A program made the position numbers and the translations under genes. From the NCBI GenBank assembly GCA_903838355.1, contig CAILYC010000024.1, positions 19,218 through 83,217 on the forward strand: 64,000 nt of DNA. Direction: 5' to 3'. Positions within the stretch are counted from its first letter, which is position 1, and every line of letters begins with the position of its first letter. Source of the stretch: an uncultured Burkholderiales bacterium (GTDB lineage Bacteria; Pseudomonadota; Gammaproteobacteria; Burkholderiales; Burkholderiaceae_C). Shown in pieces: positions 8,318 through 16,444 of this stretch. The notes under the pieces are model-generated. The model was not told the origin of the DNA. It saw only the letters and a list, made by a program, of their open reading frames with translations, and searched no databases.

Positions 8318-9472
8318 ATGCCAATTATTTTGGAAGAACCCAACCCCTACCAACGGATGAAATTCATGCTGCAAGGCTTGGATGGACCGCTCTTGGCGGC
8401 AGTGTTTTTACTCGCCTGTGCGGGCATGCTCACCATGTACTCCTCTGGGGGAGGTGCCGACGGGCGCTTTGTCGACCACGGCAGAAACATGGCCTTGGCC
8501 TGCCTCATCATGTTCATGGTGGCCCAAATTCCTCCCCATCGATTGATGGCCTTTGCTCTGCCCTTGTATACCGTGGGGGTGGCCTTGTTGATTGCCGTGG
8601 CAGTCTTTGGACTCACCAAAAAGGGTGCCAAGCGTTGGCTTTACGTGGGCGTGGTGATCCAACCCAGCGAGATCTTGAAAATCGCCATGCCGCTCATGCT
8701 CTCGTGGTGGTTTCAAAAGCGCGAAGGTCAATTGCGCCCATTGGACTTCTTGGTGGCGAGTATTTTGCTCTTGGTGCCCGTGGGTTTGATTGTCAAGCAG
8801 CCCGATCTTGGCACCGCCATTTTGGTCTTGTCCGCGGGCTTTTATGTGATTTTCTTTGCCGGTTTGAGCTGGCGCTTGATCATTCCCCCCGTGGTGATTT
8901 TTTTGGGCTTGGCCTTGGCCTTGGTGATCTTGGAGCCCACTTTGTGCGATGACCAGTTTCACTGGCCGCTTTTGCGAGACTATCAGCAGCAGCGCATTTG
9001 TACACTCTTGGACCCTTCGCGCGACCCCTTGGGCAAGGGGTTTCACATCATCCAAGGCATGATTGCGATTGGCTCAGGGGGTATTTTTGGCAAGGGCTTC
9101 TTGCAAGGCACCCAAACCCATCTGGATTTCATTCCTGAGCATGCCACTGACTTTGTATTTGCTTCCTACGCCGAAGAGTTTGGACTTTTGGGTGCGATTA
9201 TGTTGATCGTGGGCTTTGTTTTCTTGATCCTCAGGGGCTTGAGCATTGCACTGGATGGCCCCACGCTTTTTAGTCGACTGCTCGCAGGCAGCATCACCCT
9301 GATTTTTTTCACCTACGCCTTTGTGAACATGGCCATGGTGAGCGGCATTTTGCCGGTGGTGGGGGTGCCCCTGCCCTTTATCAGTTACGGCGGCACGGCC
9401 ATGGTGACCCTGGGCTTTGGCCTAGGGATCTTGATGTCGGTCTCCAAAGCCAAACAGCTCGTCCAGTCCTGA
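8318..9472 (+). CDS. rodA: Rod-shape SEDS glycosyltransferase RodA
   Basis: RodA is the SEDS-family peptidoglycan polymerase of the elongasome, acting with PBP2. The 384-residue product has about ten membrane helices. Signatures include IQPSEILKIAMPLMLSWWF, KQPDLGTAILVLSAG (with the essential Asp of the QPD motif), TDFVFASYAEEFGLLGA and GVPLPFISYGGTAM. I start at the ATG 8318. A TTG at 8297 would add seven residues upstream of the likely promoter. mreBCD and mrdA, usual neighbours, are not in the window. Confidence 0.95.
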   Translation: MPIILEEPNPYQRMKFMLQGLDGPLLAAVFLLACAGMLTMYSSGGGADGRFVDHGRNMALACLIMFMVAQIPPHRLMAFALPLYTVGVALLIAVAVFGLTKKGAKRWLYVGVVIQPSEILKIAMPLMLSWWFQKREGQLRPLDFLVASILLLVPVGLIVKQPDLGTAILVLSAGFYVIFFAGLSWRLIIPPVVIFLGLALALVILEPTLCDDQFHWPLLRDYQQQRICTLLDPSRDPLGKGFHIIQGMIAIGSGGIFGKGFLQGTQTHLDFIPEHATDFVFASYAEEFGLLGAIMLIVGFVFLILRGLSIALDGPTLFSRLLAGSITLIFFTYAFVNMAMVSGILPVVGVPLPFISYGGTAMVTLGFGLGILMSVSKAKQLVQS

Positions 9473-9551
9473 TTTTGGGTCTGCCCCAAAGTCCCTTTGA
9501 AGCCGTGTGGGCATTGTCGGGTGCGTCTTGGGGTCGAGAACGGCCAGACCC

Positions 9552-9557
9552 TACAAT
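9552..9557 (+). promoter_or_regulatory. -10-like TACAAT, leaderless geometry for tldD
   Basis: TACAAT is followed by 6 nt (gcaggc) and ATGATG. A TTGGGG 18 bp upstream could act as -35. No ribosome-binding site is evident. This is the best-formed of the leaderless-type sites. Confidence 0.5.
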
Positions 9558-9563
9558 GCAGGC

Positions 9564-11135
9564 ATGATGAAAAATTCCCCTTCCCCAGCTTTAGCCTCTC
9601 CTTTTGCGCTTGCCTTGGGGCTTGACGCTGGACTGGCCTCTCCCATTGCGCCGCGCCAAGCGGCCAAGGACAGCAAGCCATCGGTCTCGGCCTCGCAAGA
9701 GCGCCAGCGCGTCGCTCAAGACTTGTTGCTCGCCCCGTTTGGTCTGGATGAAAACCACCTGCAACGTGTCTTGGCCGAAATCACCCAGCACCAAGTCGAT
9801 GATGCGGACTTGTACTTTCAGACCACACGCTCTGAGGGTTGGAGCTTGGAAGAAGGTATTGTGAAGACTGGGTCCTTTAGCATTGACCAAGGGGTGGGTG
9901 TGCGGGCAGTCAGTGGCGAGAAAACCGCTTTCGCTTACTCAGATGACATTTCTTGGGCGAGTCTATTGGACGCTGCGCGCACTGTGCGCACCATCACCGC
10001 CGCCATGAGCCATGGCCGGCAAAAGGTGCCCCGCGGCAAAATGCCCTCGGCCAGGCGTCTCTATGGCGTCGAGGATCCCATTGCCAGTATGGACAGCACG
10101 GCCAAAGTGCAGTTGCTCGAAAAGGTCGAAGGCATGGCGCGCGCGGTCGACCCCAAGGTCGTGCAAGTGATGGCGAGTTTGTCCATGGAGCACGATGTGG
10201 TGCTCGTGGCACGTGCCAACGGGGTGAGAGCCGCCGATATCCGGCCTTTGGTGCGGTTGAGTGTCACGGTGATTGTGGAGCAAAACGGTCGCCGAGAAAC
10301 CGGCTCAAGCGGTGGCGGTGGTCGTTTTGGTTTGGCCTATTTCGATGATGCTTTGCTGCTTTCTTACGCCAAGGAAGCGGTGCAGTGCGGACTGACCAAT
10401 TTGGAGGCGCGCGCAGCCCCTGCTGGGGAGATGGCCGTGGTGCTCGGTCCCGGATGGCCTGGTATTTTGTTGCACGAAGCCATTGGACACGGGCTTGAGG
10501 GGGACTTCAACCGCAAAGGCTCGAGCGCTTTTAGTGGGCGCATTGGCAAGCGCGTTGCCGCCAAAGGCGTGACTGTGCTCGACGACGGCACGCTCGCGCA
10601 CCGCCGTGGCTCCTTGAATGTGGACGACGAAGGTGAGGTGAGTCAAAGAAATGTGCTCATCGAAGACGGTATTTTGCAAGGGTATATTCAAGACACCATG
10701 AACGCGAGGTTGATGGGGGTCAAGACCACGGGCAACGGCCGGCGTGAGAGCTATGCGCATTTGCCCATGCCAAGGATGACCAACACCTACATGCTGGGCG
10801 GGGATCGGGACCCAGCCGAGATCATTGGCAGCTTAAAGCGGGGCCTTTACGCCAGCAATTTTGGTGGGGGACAAGTTGACATCACGTCGGGCAAATTCGT
10901 GTTCTCCACCAGCCAAGCTTGGTGGGTTGAAAATGGCAAACTGCTCTACCCCGTGAAGGGTGCCACCTTGGTGGGCAACGGCCCCGATGCCCTCACTCGG
11001 GTGAGCATGATAGGCTCAGATTTGCACTTGGACTCGGGTGTTGGCACCTGTGGCAAGGAAGGCCAAAGTGTGCCGGTCGGCGTGGGTCAACCAACACTGC
11101 GCATTGAGGGGTTAACGGTGGGCGGTACGGCTTAA
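9564..11135 (+). CDS. tldD: Metalloprotease TldD
   Basis: TldD is the zinc-bearing subunit of the TldD/TldE protease, known for CcdA antitoxin turnover and microcin maturation. The HExxxH motif is in LLHEAIGHGLEGDFNRKGSS (around residue 308). The FAYSDD and YGQVDITSGKF-like (GGQVDITSGKFVFS) regions are typical. The length, 523 residues from ATG 9564, is slightly above the E. coli 481 because of an N-terminal tail. The upstream in-frame GTG-like start (9507) is not favoured, since it lies before the TACAAT hexamer. tldE is not in the window. Confidence 0.94.
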   Translation: MMKNSPSPALASPFALALGLDAGLASPIAPRQAAKDSKPSVSASQERQRVAQDLLLAPFGLDENHLQRVLAEITQHQVDDADLYFQTTRSEGWSLEEGIVKTGSFSIDQGVGVRAVSGEKTAFAYSDDISWASLLDAARTVRTITAAMSHGRQKVPRGKMPSARRLYGVEDPIASMDSTAKVQLLEKVEGMARAVDPKVVQVMASLSMEHDVVLVARANGVRAADIRPLVRLSVTVIVEQNGRRETGSSGGGGRFGLAYFDDALLLSYAKEAVQCGLTNLEARAAPAGEMAVVLGPGWPGILLHEAIGHGLEGDFNRKGSSAFSGRIGKRVAAKGVTVLDDGTLAHRRGSLNVDDEGEVSQRNVLIEDGILQGYIQDTMNARLMGVKTTGNGRRESYAHLPMPRMTNTYMLGGDRDPAEIIGSLKRGLYASNFGGGQVDITSGKFVFSTSQAWWVENGKLLYPVKGATLVGNGPDALTRVSMIGSDLHLDSGVGTCGKEGQSVPVGVGQPTLRIEGLTVGGTA

Positions 11136-11182
11136 GTCAGCGTCTGTGCAAACGCTGGTGCAGTCGTGTGTGTATTTTGTGA

Positions 11183-11188
11183 TATATT
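11183..11188 (+). promoter_or_regulatory. -10-like TATATT before the Phe leader peptide
   Basis: TATATT lies 6 nt before the leader-peptide ATG (11195), in a locally AT-rich stretch. If it is the -10, the attenuator transcript begins at the leader ATG. No Shine-Dalgarno precedes that ATG. Confidence 0.4.
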
Positions 11189-11194
11189 TTATCC

Positions 11195-11266
11195 ATGATG
11201 AATTTCTCTCATTTTGGATTTTTCAAAACCTTTCTCGCTGCGCTTTGGGCGGCTCAGAGAGTTTGA
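11195..11266 (+). CDS. Phenylalanine leader peptide (attenuator of aroG)
   Basis: This 23-codon frame reads MMNFSHFGFFKTFLAALWAA then QRV and stop. It has five Phe codons (residues 4, 7, 9, 10, 13). It lies between tldD and aroG and is followed by an antiterminator segment and a terminator with a U tract. The arrangement is that of a Phe-sensing attenuator like pheL upstream of pheA in enterics. The expected role is to couple charged tRNA-Phe levels to aroG readthrough. It is too short for normal gene calling. There is no Shine-Dalgarno. Confidence 0.75.
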   Translation: MMNFSHFGFFKTFLAALWAAQRV

Positions 11267-11320
11267 ACGAATCCATCTCGATTTAAATTCTCACCAGCCG
11301 CCCTTAGAGGGCGGTTTTTT
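11247..11320 (+). promoter_or_regulatory. Transcription attenuator of aroG: antiterminator and terminator
   Basis: The terminator is CCGCCC (11298-11303), loop ttaga, GGGCGG (11309-11314) and TTTTTT (11315-11320). The segment GGGCGGCT (11247-11254), inside the last leader codons, is perfectly complementary to AGCCGCCC (11296-11303), the left arm of the terminator. A ribosome stalled at the Phe codons (about 11219-11233) leaves 11247-11254 free to form the antiterminator. A ribosome reaching the stop (11264) covers it and the terminator forms. A shorter GCTGC/GCGGC pairing upstream could act as the 1:2 stem. Confidence 0.75.
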
Positions 11321-11388
11321 GTTGATGGGGTTGCTTTTATGCTGCACGCCAAGGCAGTGGGCAATCTTTTTGTTGAAAGTTAACGTTC

Positions 11389-12507
11389 ATGACTACCAAA
11401 GTTCAACCCCACTTGCTGCCCATGGGGGCCGAAAAAACCAGTCAAACCGATGACCAGCGGATCAAAGACATCACGGTCCTCCCCCCTCCAGAGCACTTGA
11501 TTCGTTTCTTTCCCATCCAAGGCACGCCGGTTGAAGCACTCATTGCCAAGACGCGCCAGGCGATTCACCGCATCATGGTGGGCAAGGACGATCGCTTGCT
11601 CGTCGTGATGGGCCCGTGCTCCATCAACGACCCAGCCGCCGCACTTGAGTACGCCCGCCGCTTGGTCCATGCCCGTGCCGATTTTGCCGATACCTTGGAG
11701 GTGGTGATGCGGGTGTATTTTGAAAAACCCCGCACCACGGTGGGCTGGAAGGGTCTCATCAACGATCCCTATTTGGACGAGAGTTATCGCATTGACGAGG
11801 GCTTGAGGATTGCGCGCCAGCTCTTGATTGAGATCAACCGCCTGGGGCTGCCCGCCGGCAGTGAGTTCTTGGACGTGATCTCACCACAGTACATTGGTGA
11901 CTTGATCTCTTGGGGTGCGATTGGCGCCAGAACCACCGAGAGCCAAGTGCACCGCGAATTGGCTTCAGGGATTTCTGCGCCCATTGGATTCAAGAACGGG
12001 ACCGATGGCAACATCAAAATTGCCACCGACGCGATCCAAGCCGCTGCGCGAGGGCATCACTTTTTGTCGGTCCACAAAAACGGGCAAGTGGCCATTGTCC
12101 AAACCCAGGGCAATGCCGACTGCCACGTGATTTTGCGCGGTGGCAAAAAGCCCAACTATGACGCGCAAAGTGTCCAAGAGGCTTGTGCCGAGTTGGTCAA
12201 AGCGCATTTGCCCACCCCCTTGATGGTGGACTGCTCACATGCGAATGCAAGCAAGCAGTTTGAAAAACAAAAGGACGTGGTGGCTGACATTGCCCAACAA
12301 ATCTCGGGTGGATCCGAACTTATTTTTGGGGTGATGCTCGAGAGCCATTTGATCGAGGGGGCGCAAAAATTTACCCCAGGCAAAGACCCGGTGGGCAACT
12401 TGACCTATGGTCAAAGCATCACCGACCCCTGTCTGGGGTGGGACGACTCTTTGGCCTGTCTGCGTGTGTTGTCCCAAGCCGTGAAGTCCAGGCGCAAAAA
12501 GGCTTGA
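11389..12507 (+). CDS. aroG: 3-deoxy-7-phosphoheptulonate synthase (DAHP synthase, class I)
   Basis: This enzyme condenses phosphoenolpyruvate and erythrose 4-phosphate, the first step of the shikimate pathway. The 372-residue protein shows the AroFGH-type motifs LVVMGPCSINDP, MRVYFEKPRTTVGWKG, GARTTESQVHRELASG, IGFKNGTDGN and VDCSHANASK. The Phe-rich attenuator just upstream suggests this is the Phe-controlled isozyme, hence the symbol aroG. Feedback specificity itself cannot be read from sequence alone. The start at 11389 follows a weak GAAAG. Confidence 0.93.
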   Translation: MTTKVQPHLLPMGAEKTSQTDDQRIKDITVLPPPEHLIRFFPIQGTPVEALIAKTRQAIHRIMVGKDDRLLVVMGPCSINDPAAALEYARRLVHARADFADTLEVVMRVYFEKPRTTVGWKGLINDPYLDESYRIDEGLRIARQLLIEINRLGLPAGSEFLDVISPQYIGDLISWGAIGARTTESQVHRELASGISAPIGFKNGTDGNIKIATDAIQAAARGHHFLSVHKNGQVAIVQTQGNADCHVILRGGKKPNYDAQSVQEACAELVKAHLPTPLMVDCSHANASKQFEKQKDVVADIAQQISGGSELIFGVMLESHLIEGAQKFTPGKDPVGNLTYGQSITDPCLGWDDSLACLRVLSQAVKSRRKKA

Positions 12508-12527
12508 GTTCAGCCTTGCCCTTGTAG

Positions 12528-12546
12528 GCCTCATAGGGATTGAGGC
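12528..12546 (+). terminator. Hairpin between converging aroG and mpl
   Basis: GCCTCA, a 7-nt loop and TGAGGC form a 6-bp stem 20 bp after the aroG stop. There is no T tract, so termination activity is doubtful. It may act on both converging transcripts. Confidence 0.3.
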
Positions 12547-12563
12547 TGTGGGGGTGGGTTCAA

Positions 12564-14072
12564 TCAAGCGGCGGGGCCTGCCAAGCCTGCTAAGCCAGCC
12601 AAGTGCGATAACAACTTGGCATGAATGCCACCAAAGCCGCCGTTGCTCATGCAAACGATGTGGTCGCCAGGCTTGGCGTGTGCGCACACGAGCTCAACCA
12701 TCGCGTCGATGTTGCTCGCGCACATCGCTCGCTCTCCCATGGGCGCCAATGCCTCTTTTGCGTCCCAATCAAGTCCCTGGGTGTGACAAAAACTCAAATT
12801 CGCGGCTGCCAAAGAAGCGGGCAGCAGGGCTTTCATGCTGCCGAGCTTCATGGTGTTGCTGCGCGGCTCAAACACGCACAAAATGCGCGCTTGCGCTCCC
12901 AATTGGCGTCTCAAGCCTTCCAAGGTGGTTTGGATGGCCGTGGGGTGGTGGGCAAAATCGTCGTAGACGCTCACCCGTTCAGTGTTGGCTTGGGCCTGGC
13001 TGGATGCGCTTGTGTCGCTGAGTCCCAAGGCCACTTGGCCCTTGAGCTCCATGCGCCGGCGCACGTTTTCAAAACGCTCGAGAGCCTGGACACTCACCTC
13101 GATACTGACGCCAACATGGCGCGCTGCAGCGATGGCGGCCAAGGCATTCATCTGGTTGTGCACGCCGGTGATGGACCAGCGCAGTCGAGCGACCGGCACG
13201 TCTTCATGCCAAATTTCAAAGTCTTCAGCGGGTCCTGAGATGCGCCAATTCATGGCGATGGTGTCCTTGTCTTGAGGCTCATGGCTTTGGATGGCAAACC
13301 CCTCACACTCGCTCCAGCAGCCCATGGCGAGCACGCGTTGCAGGCTTGACTCTTGGGCGTTGACGATCAAGCGGCCTGAGCCGGGCACGGTTCTCACCAG
13401 ATGGTGGAATTGGCGCTCGATCGCCTTGAGGTCATCAAAGATATCGGCGTGATCGAACTCGAGGTTGTTCAAAATCACCGTGCGGGGGCGGTAGTGAACG
13501 AATTTGCTGCGTTTGTCAAAAAACGCCGTGTCGTATTCATCGGCCTCGATGACAAAGAGGGGTCTCTTGGTCATGCGGGTCTTGATGGGCAGTCGTGCCG
13601 AGGTGTTGAAGTTCAGGGGCACCCCGCCAATCAAGTAGCCGGGTTGAAGTCCGGCGTGCTCGAGGATCCAAGCAAGCATGGAGCTCGTGGTGGTTTTACC
13701 GTGGGTGCCGGCCACCGCAAGGACGTGAAACTCATGACCGGTTTTGTGCAACAGGTGCTCACTCAACCACTGAGGTCCACTCATGTAGGGCAGCCCCAAT
13801 TCCAAAATGGATTCCATCAAGGGGTATTTGGCCACGCCTTGCTCACTGTGTTGGCGCGACACCACATTGCCCACCACGAACAAGTCGGGTTGGTGGGCGA
13901 GTTGCTCGTTGCCAAAGCCTGGGGTGAGCTCAATGCCCAGGGCTTGGAGCTGATCACTCATGGGTGGGTAGACCCCTTGGTCGCAACCGGTGACGCGGTG
14001 ACCACTGGCCTTGGCCAAAGCGGCCAATCCTCCCATAAAGGTGCCGCAAATGCCTAAGATGTGTATGTGCAT
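12564..14072 (-). CDS. mpl: UDP-N-acetylmuramate:L-Ala-gamma-D-Glu-meso-DAP ligase Mpl
   Basis: Mpl recycles cell-wall tripeptide by ligating it directly to UDP-MurNAc. The N-terminus MHIHILGICGTFMGGLAALA and the ATP loop VAGTHGKTTTSSMLAW are diagnostic. EADEYDTAFFDKRSKFVHY and NLEFDHADIFDDL further mark the Mur ligase fold. At 502 residues it is slightly longer than E. coli Mpl (457). ampD, also for peptidoglycan recycling, is elsewhere in the window. A TAAAAT hexamer 7 nt before the ATG suggests a leaderless mRNA. Confidence 0.95.
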   Translation of the reverse strand: MHIHILGICGTFMGGLAALAKASGHRVTGCDQGVYPPMSDQLQALGIELTPGFGNEQLAHQPDLFVVGNVVSRQHSEQGVAKYPLMESILELGLPYMSGPQWLSEHLLHKTGHEFHVLAVAGTHGKTTTSSMLAWILEHAGLQPGYLIGGVPLNFNTSARLPIKTRMTKRPLFVIEADEYDTAFFDKRSKFVHYRPRTVILNNLEFDHADIFDDLKAIERQFHHLVRTVPGSGRLIVNAQESSLQRVLAMGCWSECEGFAIQSHEPQDKDTIAMNWRISGPAEDFEIWHEDVPVARLRWSITGVHNQMNALAAIAAARHVGVSIEVSVQALERFENVRRRMELKGQVALGLSDTSASSQAQANTERVSVYDDFAHHPTAIQTTLEGLRRQLGAQARILCVFEPRSNTMKLGSMKALLPASLAAANLSFCHTQGLDWDAKEALAPMGERAMCASNIDAMVELVCAHAKPGDHIVCMSNGGFGGIHAKLLSHLAGLAGLAGPAA

Positions 14073-14079
14073 TTTGACT

Positions 14080-14085
14080 ATTTTA
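14080..14085 (-). promoter_or_regulatory. -10-like TAAAAT, leaderless geometry for mpl
   Basis: On the minus strand TAAAAT is followed by 7 nt (agtcaaa) and the mpl ATG at 14072. There is no Shine-Dalgarno and no convincing -35. Confidence 0.45.
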
Positions 14086-14499
14086 GACCTGAGCGTTCAC
14101 GCCTTTGAGAGCCTTGGTGATGACTCTTGGATTTGCATCTGGCCTGGCTGACCAAGCTCGTCTTTTAACGTTTGCGGTGAAGGCGATCCAATCCCTTGAG
14201 GGATTGAGTGCCATGGGGGGGTCTGGGTTGATTTCCGCAATTGAATGATTGATTGATGATTTTTCATGCAGGGGATCATGGGCACGGTGGCATTGAAGAC
14301 AATCTTGAAACGCCGCCGCCAAGCGGTTATAAAAGCCTTTGCACAGGGTGTGCAAGCGTTGGACTCGCTCAGCCAGTTGAAGACTGGGTATACGGAAAAT
14401 CCCTAGAGATCCGCAGCCCCAGTCGCCAAGGCGAATGCTGCCTAAAAGCGCTTGCAAAAGTTCACTGGAGGGTCCCTGAAAGCCCTTTAAGTTGGCCAT
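14083..14499 (-). CDS. Hypothetical open frame upstream of mpl (doubtful)
   Basis: This 138-codon frame fills most of the ~450 bp between mpl and the divergent gene at 14.5 kb, where no other gene is evident. The first ~80 residues use codons like the neighbours and contain CLQCH, a CxxCH heme-c-type motif. No signal peptide is present, so heme attachment is unlikely. The last ~55 residues look less gene-like. The frame could be an orphan or decaying gene, or chance. I do not recognise a family. Confidence 0.25.
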   Translation of the reverse strand: MANLKGFQGPSSELLQALLGSIRLGDWGCGSLGIFRIPSLQLAERVQRLHTLCKGFYNRLAAAFQDCLQCHRAHDPLHEKSSINHSIAEINPDPPMALNPSRDWIAFTANVKRRAWSARPDANPRVITKALKGVNAQV

Positions 14500-14525
14500 G
14501 GTGACAGTCTGGCTTTAAAGGTGTG

Positions 14526-14531
14526 CACAAT
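14526..14531 (+). promoter_or_regulatory. -10-like CACAAT, leaderless geometry for the 14.5-kb gene
   Basis: CACAAT is followed by 7 nt (acggcct) and GTG at 14539. It is the weakest of the set, matching four to five consensus positions. Confidence 0.3.
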
Positions 14532-14538
14532 ACGGCCT

Positions 14539-15123
14539 GTGAAGAATGAACACGATGACACGATTGCCCAAACGGCCGCCCAACTGGTCGTTCAAGAGGG
14601 CTTGGAATACCGGGACGCCAAACGCCAGGCGATCAAACGTTTGGGGCTGGGTGCTCGCACGGCCTTGCCCAGCAACGCTTTGGTTGAAATGGCCGTGAGG
14701 GAGTACATTGAGCTCTTTTGCGCCGAAGAGCAAGCGGAGCAGTTGCTCCACCTGAGGCGGCTTGCACGCCAGTGGATGGGGCGTTTGCGCGAGTTTCGGC
14801 CCCACCTCTCGGGGGCTGTTTGGCGGGGAACGGCCAGTGAGCACTCGGATATCTATCTTCAACTCTTTTGCGAAGACCCCAAAAGTGCGGAAATTGAGCT
14901 CATCAATCAAGGTCTGCGCTACCAGGTCACGCGCGTGCGCGGCTTCAAGGGCGAGGACGTTGACGCTCTGAGTTTGAACGTCCAGTCCACGGCCCTGTCG
15001 CGGTATGTGGGCGTGCATTTGATGATTTATGACCTCGACGACATCCGGGGGGCCCTCAAAGCGGACCCCCAAATGGGTTCTTTGCGAGGCGACGAGCAAG
15101 CCCTTCTTCGCTTGCTGGAGTAA
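14539..15123 (+). CDS. Conserved hypothetical protein between mpl and the redoxin gene
   Basis: This is a soluble protein of about 194-200 residues with no membrane segment or signal peptide. It starts with a helical region (DTIAQTAAQLVVQEGLEY) and includes an acidic central part. I recall similar genes in Comamonadaceae at this same place, but not a proven function. It may relate to nucleotidyltransferase-like UPF proteins, which is inference only. GTG 14539 is preferred. GTG 14521 would overlap the -10-like hexamer. The redoxin gene follows after 9 bp, so the two are likely co-transcribed. Confidence 0.75.
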   Translation: MKNEHDDTIAQTAAQLVVQEGLEYRDAKRQAIKRLGLGARTALPSNALVEMAVREYIELFCAEEQAEQLLHLRRLARQWMGRLREFRPHLSGAVWRGTASEHSDIYLQLFCEDPKSAEIELINQGLRYQVTRVRGFKGEDVDALSLNVQSTALSRYVGVHLMIYDLDDIRGALKADPQMGSLRGDEQALLRLLE

Positions 15124-15132
15124 GATCCGACC

Positions 15133-15735
15133 ATGAACGAAAAGACCCACCACCCCCCGTCCGATCAGGCTGACGCGTCTGAACAAGATCCGGGCTGGTC
15201 ACGCCGCACCAGCCTCTTGGCAGGTCTGGGCGTGGCGGTTTTTGCCGGCGCGGCAGGTTGGGGCGTCAACACCTGGCTGCAAAACGGGGGTCTTTCTGGT
15301 GTGGCTTCCTTGTCCGAGGCGGCTCAAAACACCTTGTGGTCCTCAAGCTTCGATCGGCCCAACGGCGAACCCTTGGCCATGTCGAGCTTGAAGGGTCGTC
15401 CCTTGGTGCTTAATTTTTGGGCAACCTGGTGTCAGCCATGCATCGCTGAAATGCCGTTATTGGACGCTTATTTCAAGCAAAATGCTGCCAAAGGTGTTCA
15501 AGTGCTGGGGTTGGCCATTGATCAACCGAGTGCCGTGGTGCATTTTTTGTCACAACGCCCGGTGAGTTATCCGATCGGGTTGGCGGGTTTGCTGGGTCCT
15601 GAGCTCAGCAAGAGTTTGGGCGACGATCAAGGCGGCCTGCCCTTTACCCTGGTCTTGGACGCCAAGGGTGACTTGCTCGAACGCCATTTGGGCCGTTTGC
15701 ACGATGCCGACATCGCCCGCTGGAAGCTCGCTTGA
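15133..15735 (+). CDS. TlpA/ResA-type thiol-disulfide redoxin
   Basis: This is a 200-residue periplasm-facing thioredoxin-like protein. The N-terminal part has twin Arg (SRRTSLLAGLGVAVFAG) leading into one membrane segment (about residues 25-45). It therefore resembles a membrane-anchored or Tat-type signal. The thioredoxin fold has the active site FWATWCQPCIAEMPLL. The cis-Pro region is GGLPFTLVLDAKG. Likely roles are reducing apocytochrome or other periplasmic disulfides. The substrate is not shown by context. Confidence 0.9.
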   Translation: MNEKTHHPPSDQADASEQDPGWSRRTSLLAGLGVAVFAGAAGWGVNTWLQNGGLSGVASLSEAAQNTLWSSSFDRPNGEPLAMSSLKGRPLVLNFWATWCQPCIAEMPLLDAYFKQNAAKGVQVLGLAIDQPSAVVHFLSQRPVSYPIGLAGLLGPELSKSLGDDQGGLPFTLVLDAKGDLLERHLGRLHDADIARWKLA

Positions 15736-15968
15736 TTGACAATAGTGGCCTATTGGACCCTAATTGTATTTAAAGTGGGGTCAATTGACGTTATCATTTC
15801 GCTTGGATTGGAATTGGCTGAGGTCGGCTGGGTTTGGGTGCGACACGTTTTTGGCTGAAACGCAGCGTCTTTCACTGGTTTGACGTGCAATAAAATAAAT
15901 ATTTATAGTGCTTTTTAATGCGATTTGGTGTAAATTAAGCGTTCTTTGGCTTGAGATATCGTATATTT
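15736..15968 (+). promoter_or_regulatory. accB upstream region, AT-rich
   Basis: This 233-bp gap has no gene. From about 15885 to 15968 it is AT-rich (ataaaataaatatttata, then gtgtaaattaagc), unlike its flanks, and probably contains the accBC promoter. The accB ATG (15969) has no Shine-Dalgarno. aroQ, often upstream of accB, is absent. Confidence 0.45.
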
Positions 15969-16433
15969 ATGGATTTGAGAAAACTTAAAACTTTGATCGA
16001 TTTGGTCTCCGAGTCCAATGTGGCCGAATTGGAAATCACTGAGCCCGAAGGCAAGGTGAGGATCGTCAAAAGTGTGGGAGCCCAGTATATACCGTCGGGT
16101 GCGAGTTCAGGCGTTGTGCCTTTGAACCTTGCGCCTTTGGAGGTTCCTGGCGTGGTGGTGCCGAGTGCACCGGTGGCAACCGAGCCCGCGGTCAGCCATG
16201 CTCACACGGTCAAGTCCCCCATGGTGGGCACATTTTATCGCTCTGCCTCTCCCGAGTCCAAAGCCTTTGTGGAGGTGGGTTCGGTGGTCAATGAGGGGGA
16301 TACCATTTGTATTGTCGAGGCCATGAAAATTCTCAATGAAATTGAGGCCGACAAAAGCGGCACCATCACCCAAATTTTTGCTCAAAACGCTCAGGCTGTC
16401 GAATACGGCAGTCCTCTTTTTGCGATTGAGTAA
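15969..16433 (+). CDS. accB: Acetyl-CoA carboxylase biotin carboxyl carrier protein AccB
   Basis: AccB carries the biotin that shuttles CO2 between biotin carboxylase and carboxyltransferase in fatty acid synthesis. It is 154 residues from the ATG at 15969 ([15 protein letters not shown]). A Pro/Val/Ala-rich linker (about 40-78) precedes the biotinyl domain. [14 protein letters not shown] and the biotinylation site [12 protein letters not shown] identify it. A TTG at 15951 would add six residues. accC follows after 11 bp. Confidence 0.97.
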   Translation: MDLRKLKTLIDLVSESNVAELEITEPEGKVRIVKSVGAQYIPSGASSGVVPLNLAPLEVPGVVVPSAPVATEPAVSHAHTVKSPMVGTFYRSASPESKAFVEVGSVVNEGDTICIVEAMKILNEIEADKSGTITQIFAQNAQAVEYGSPLFAIE

Positions 16434-16444
16434 AGGGGTCCTTC

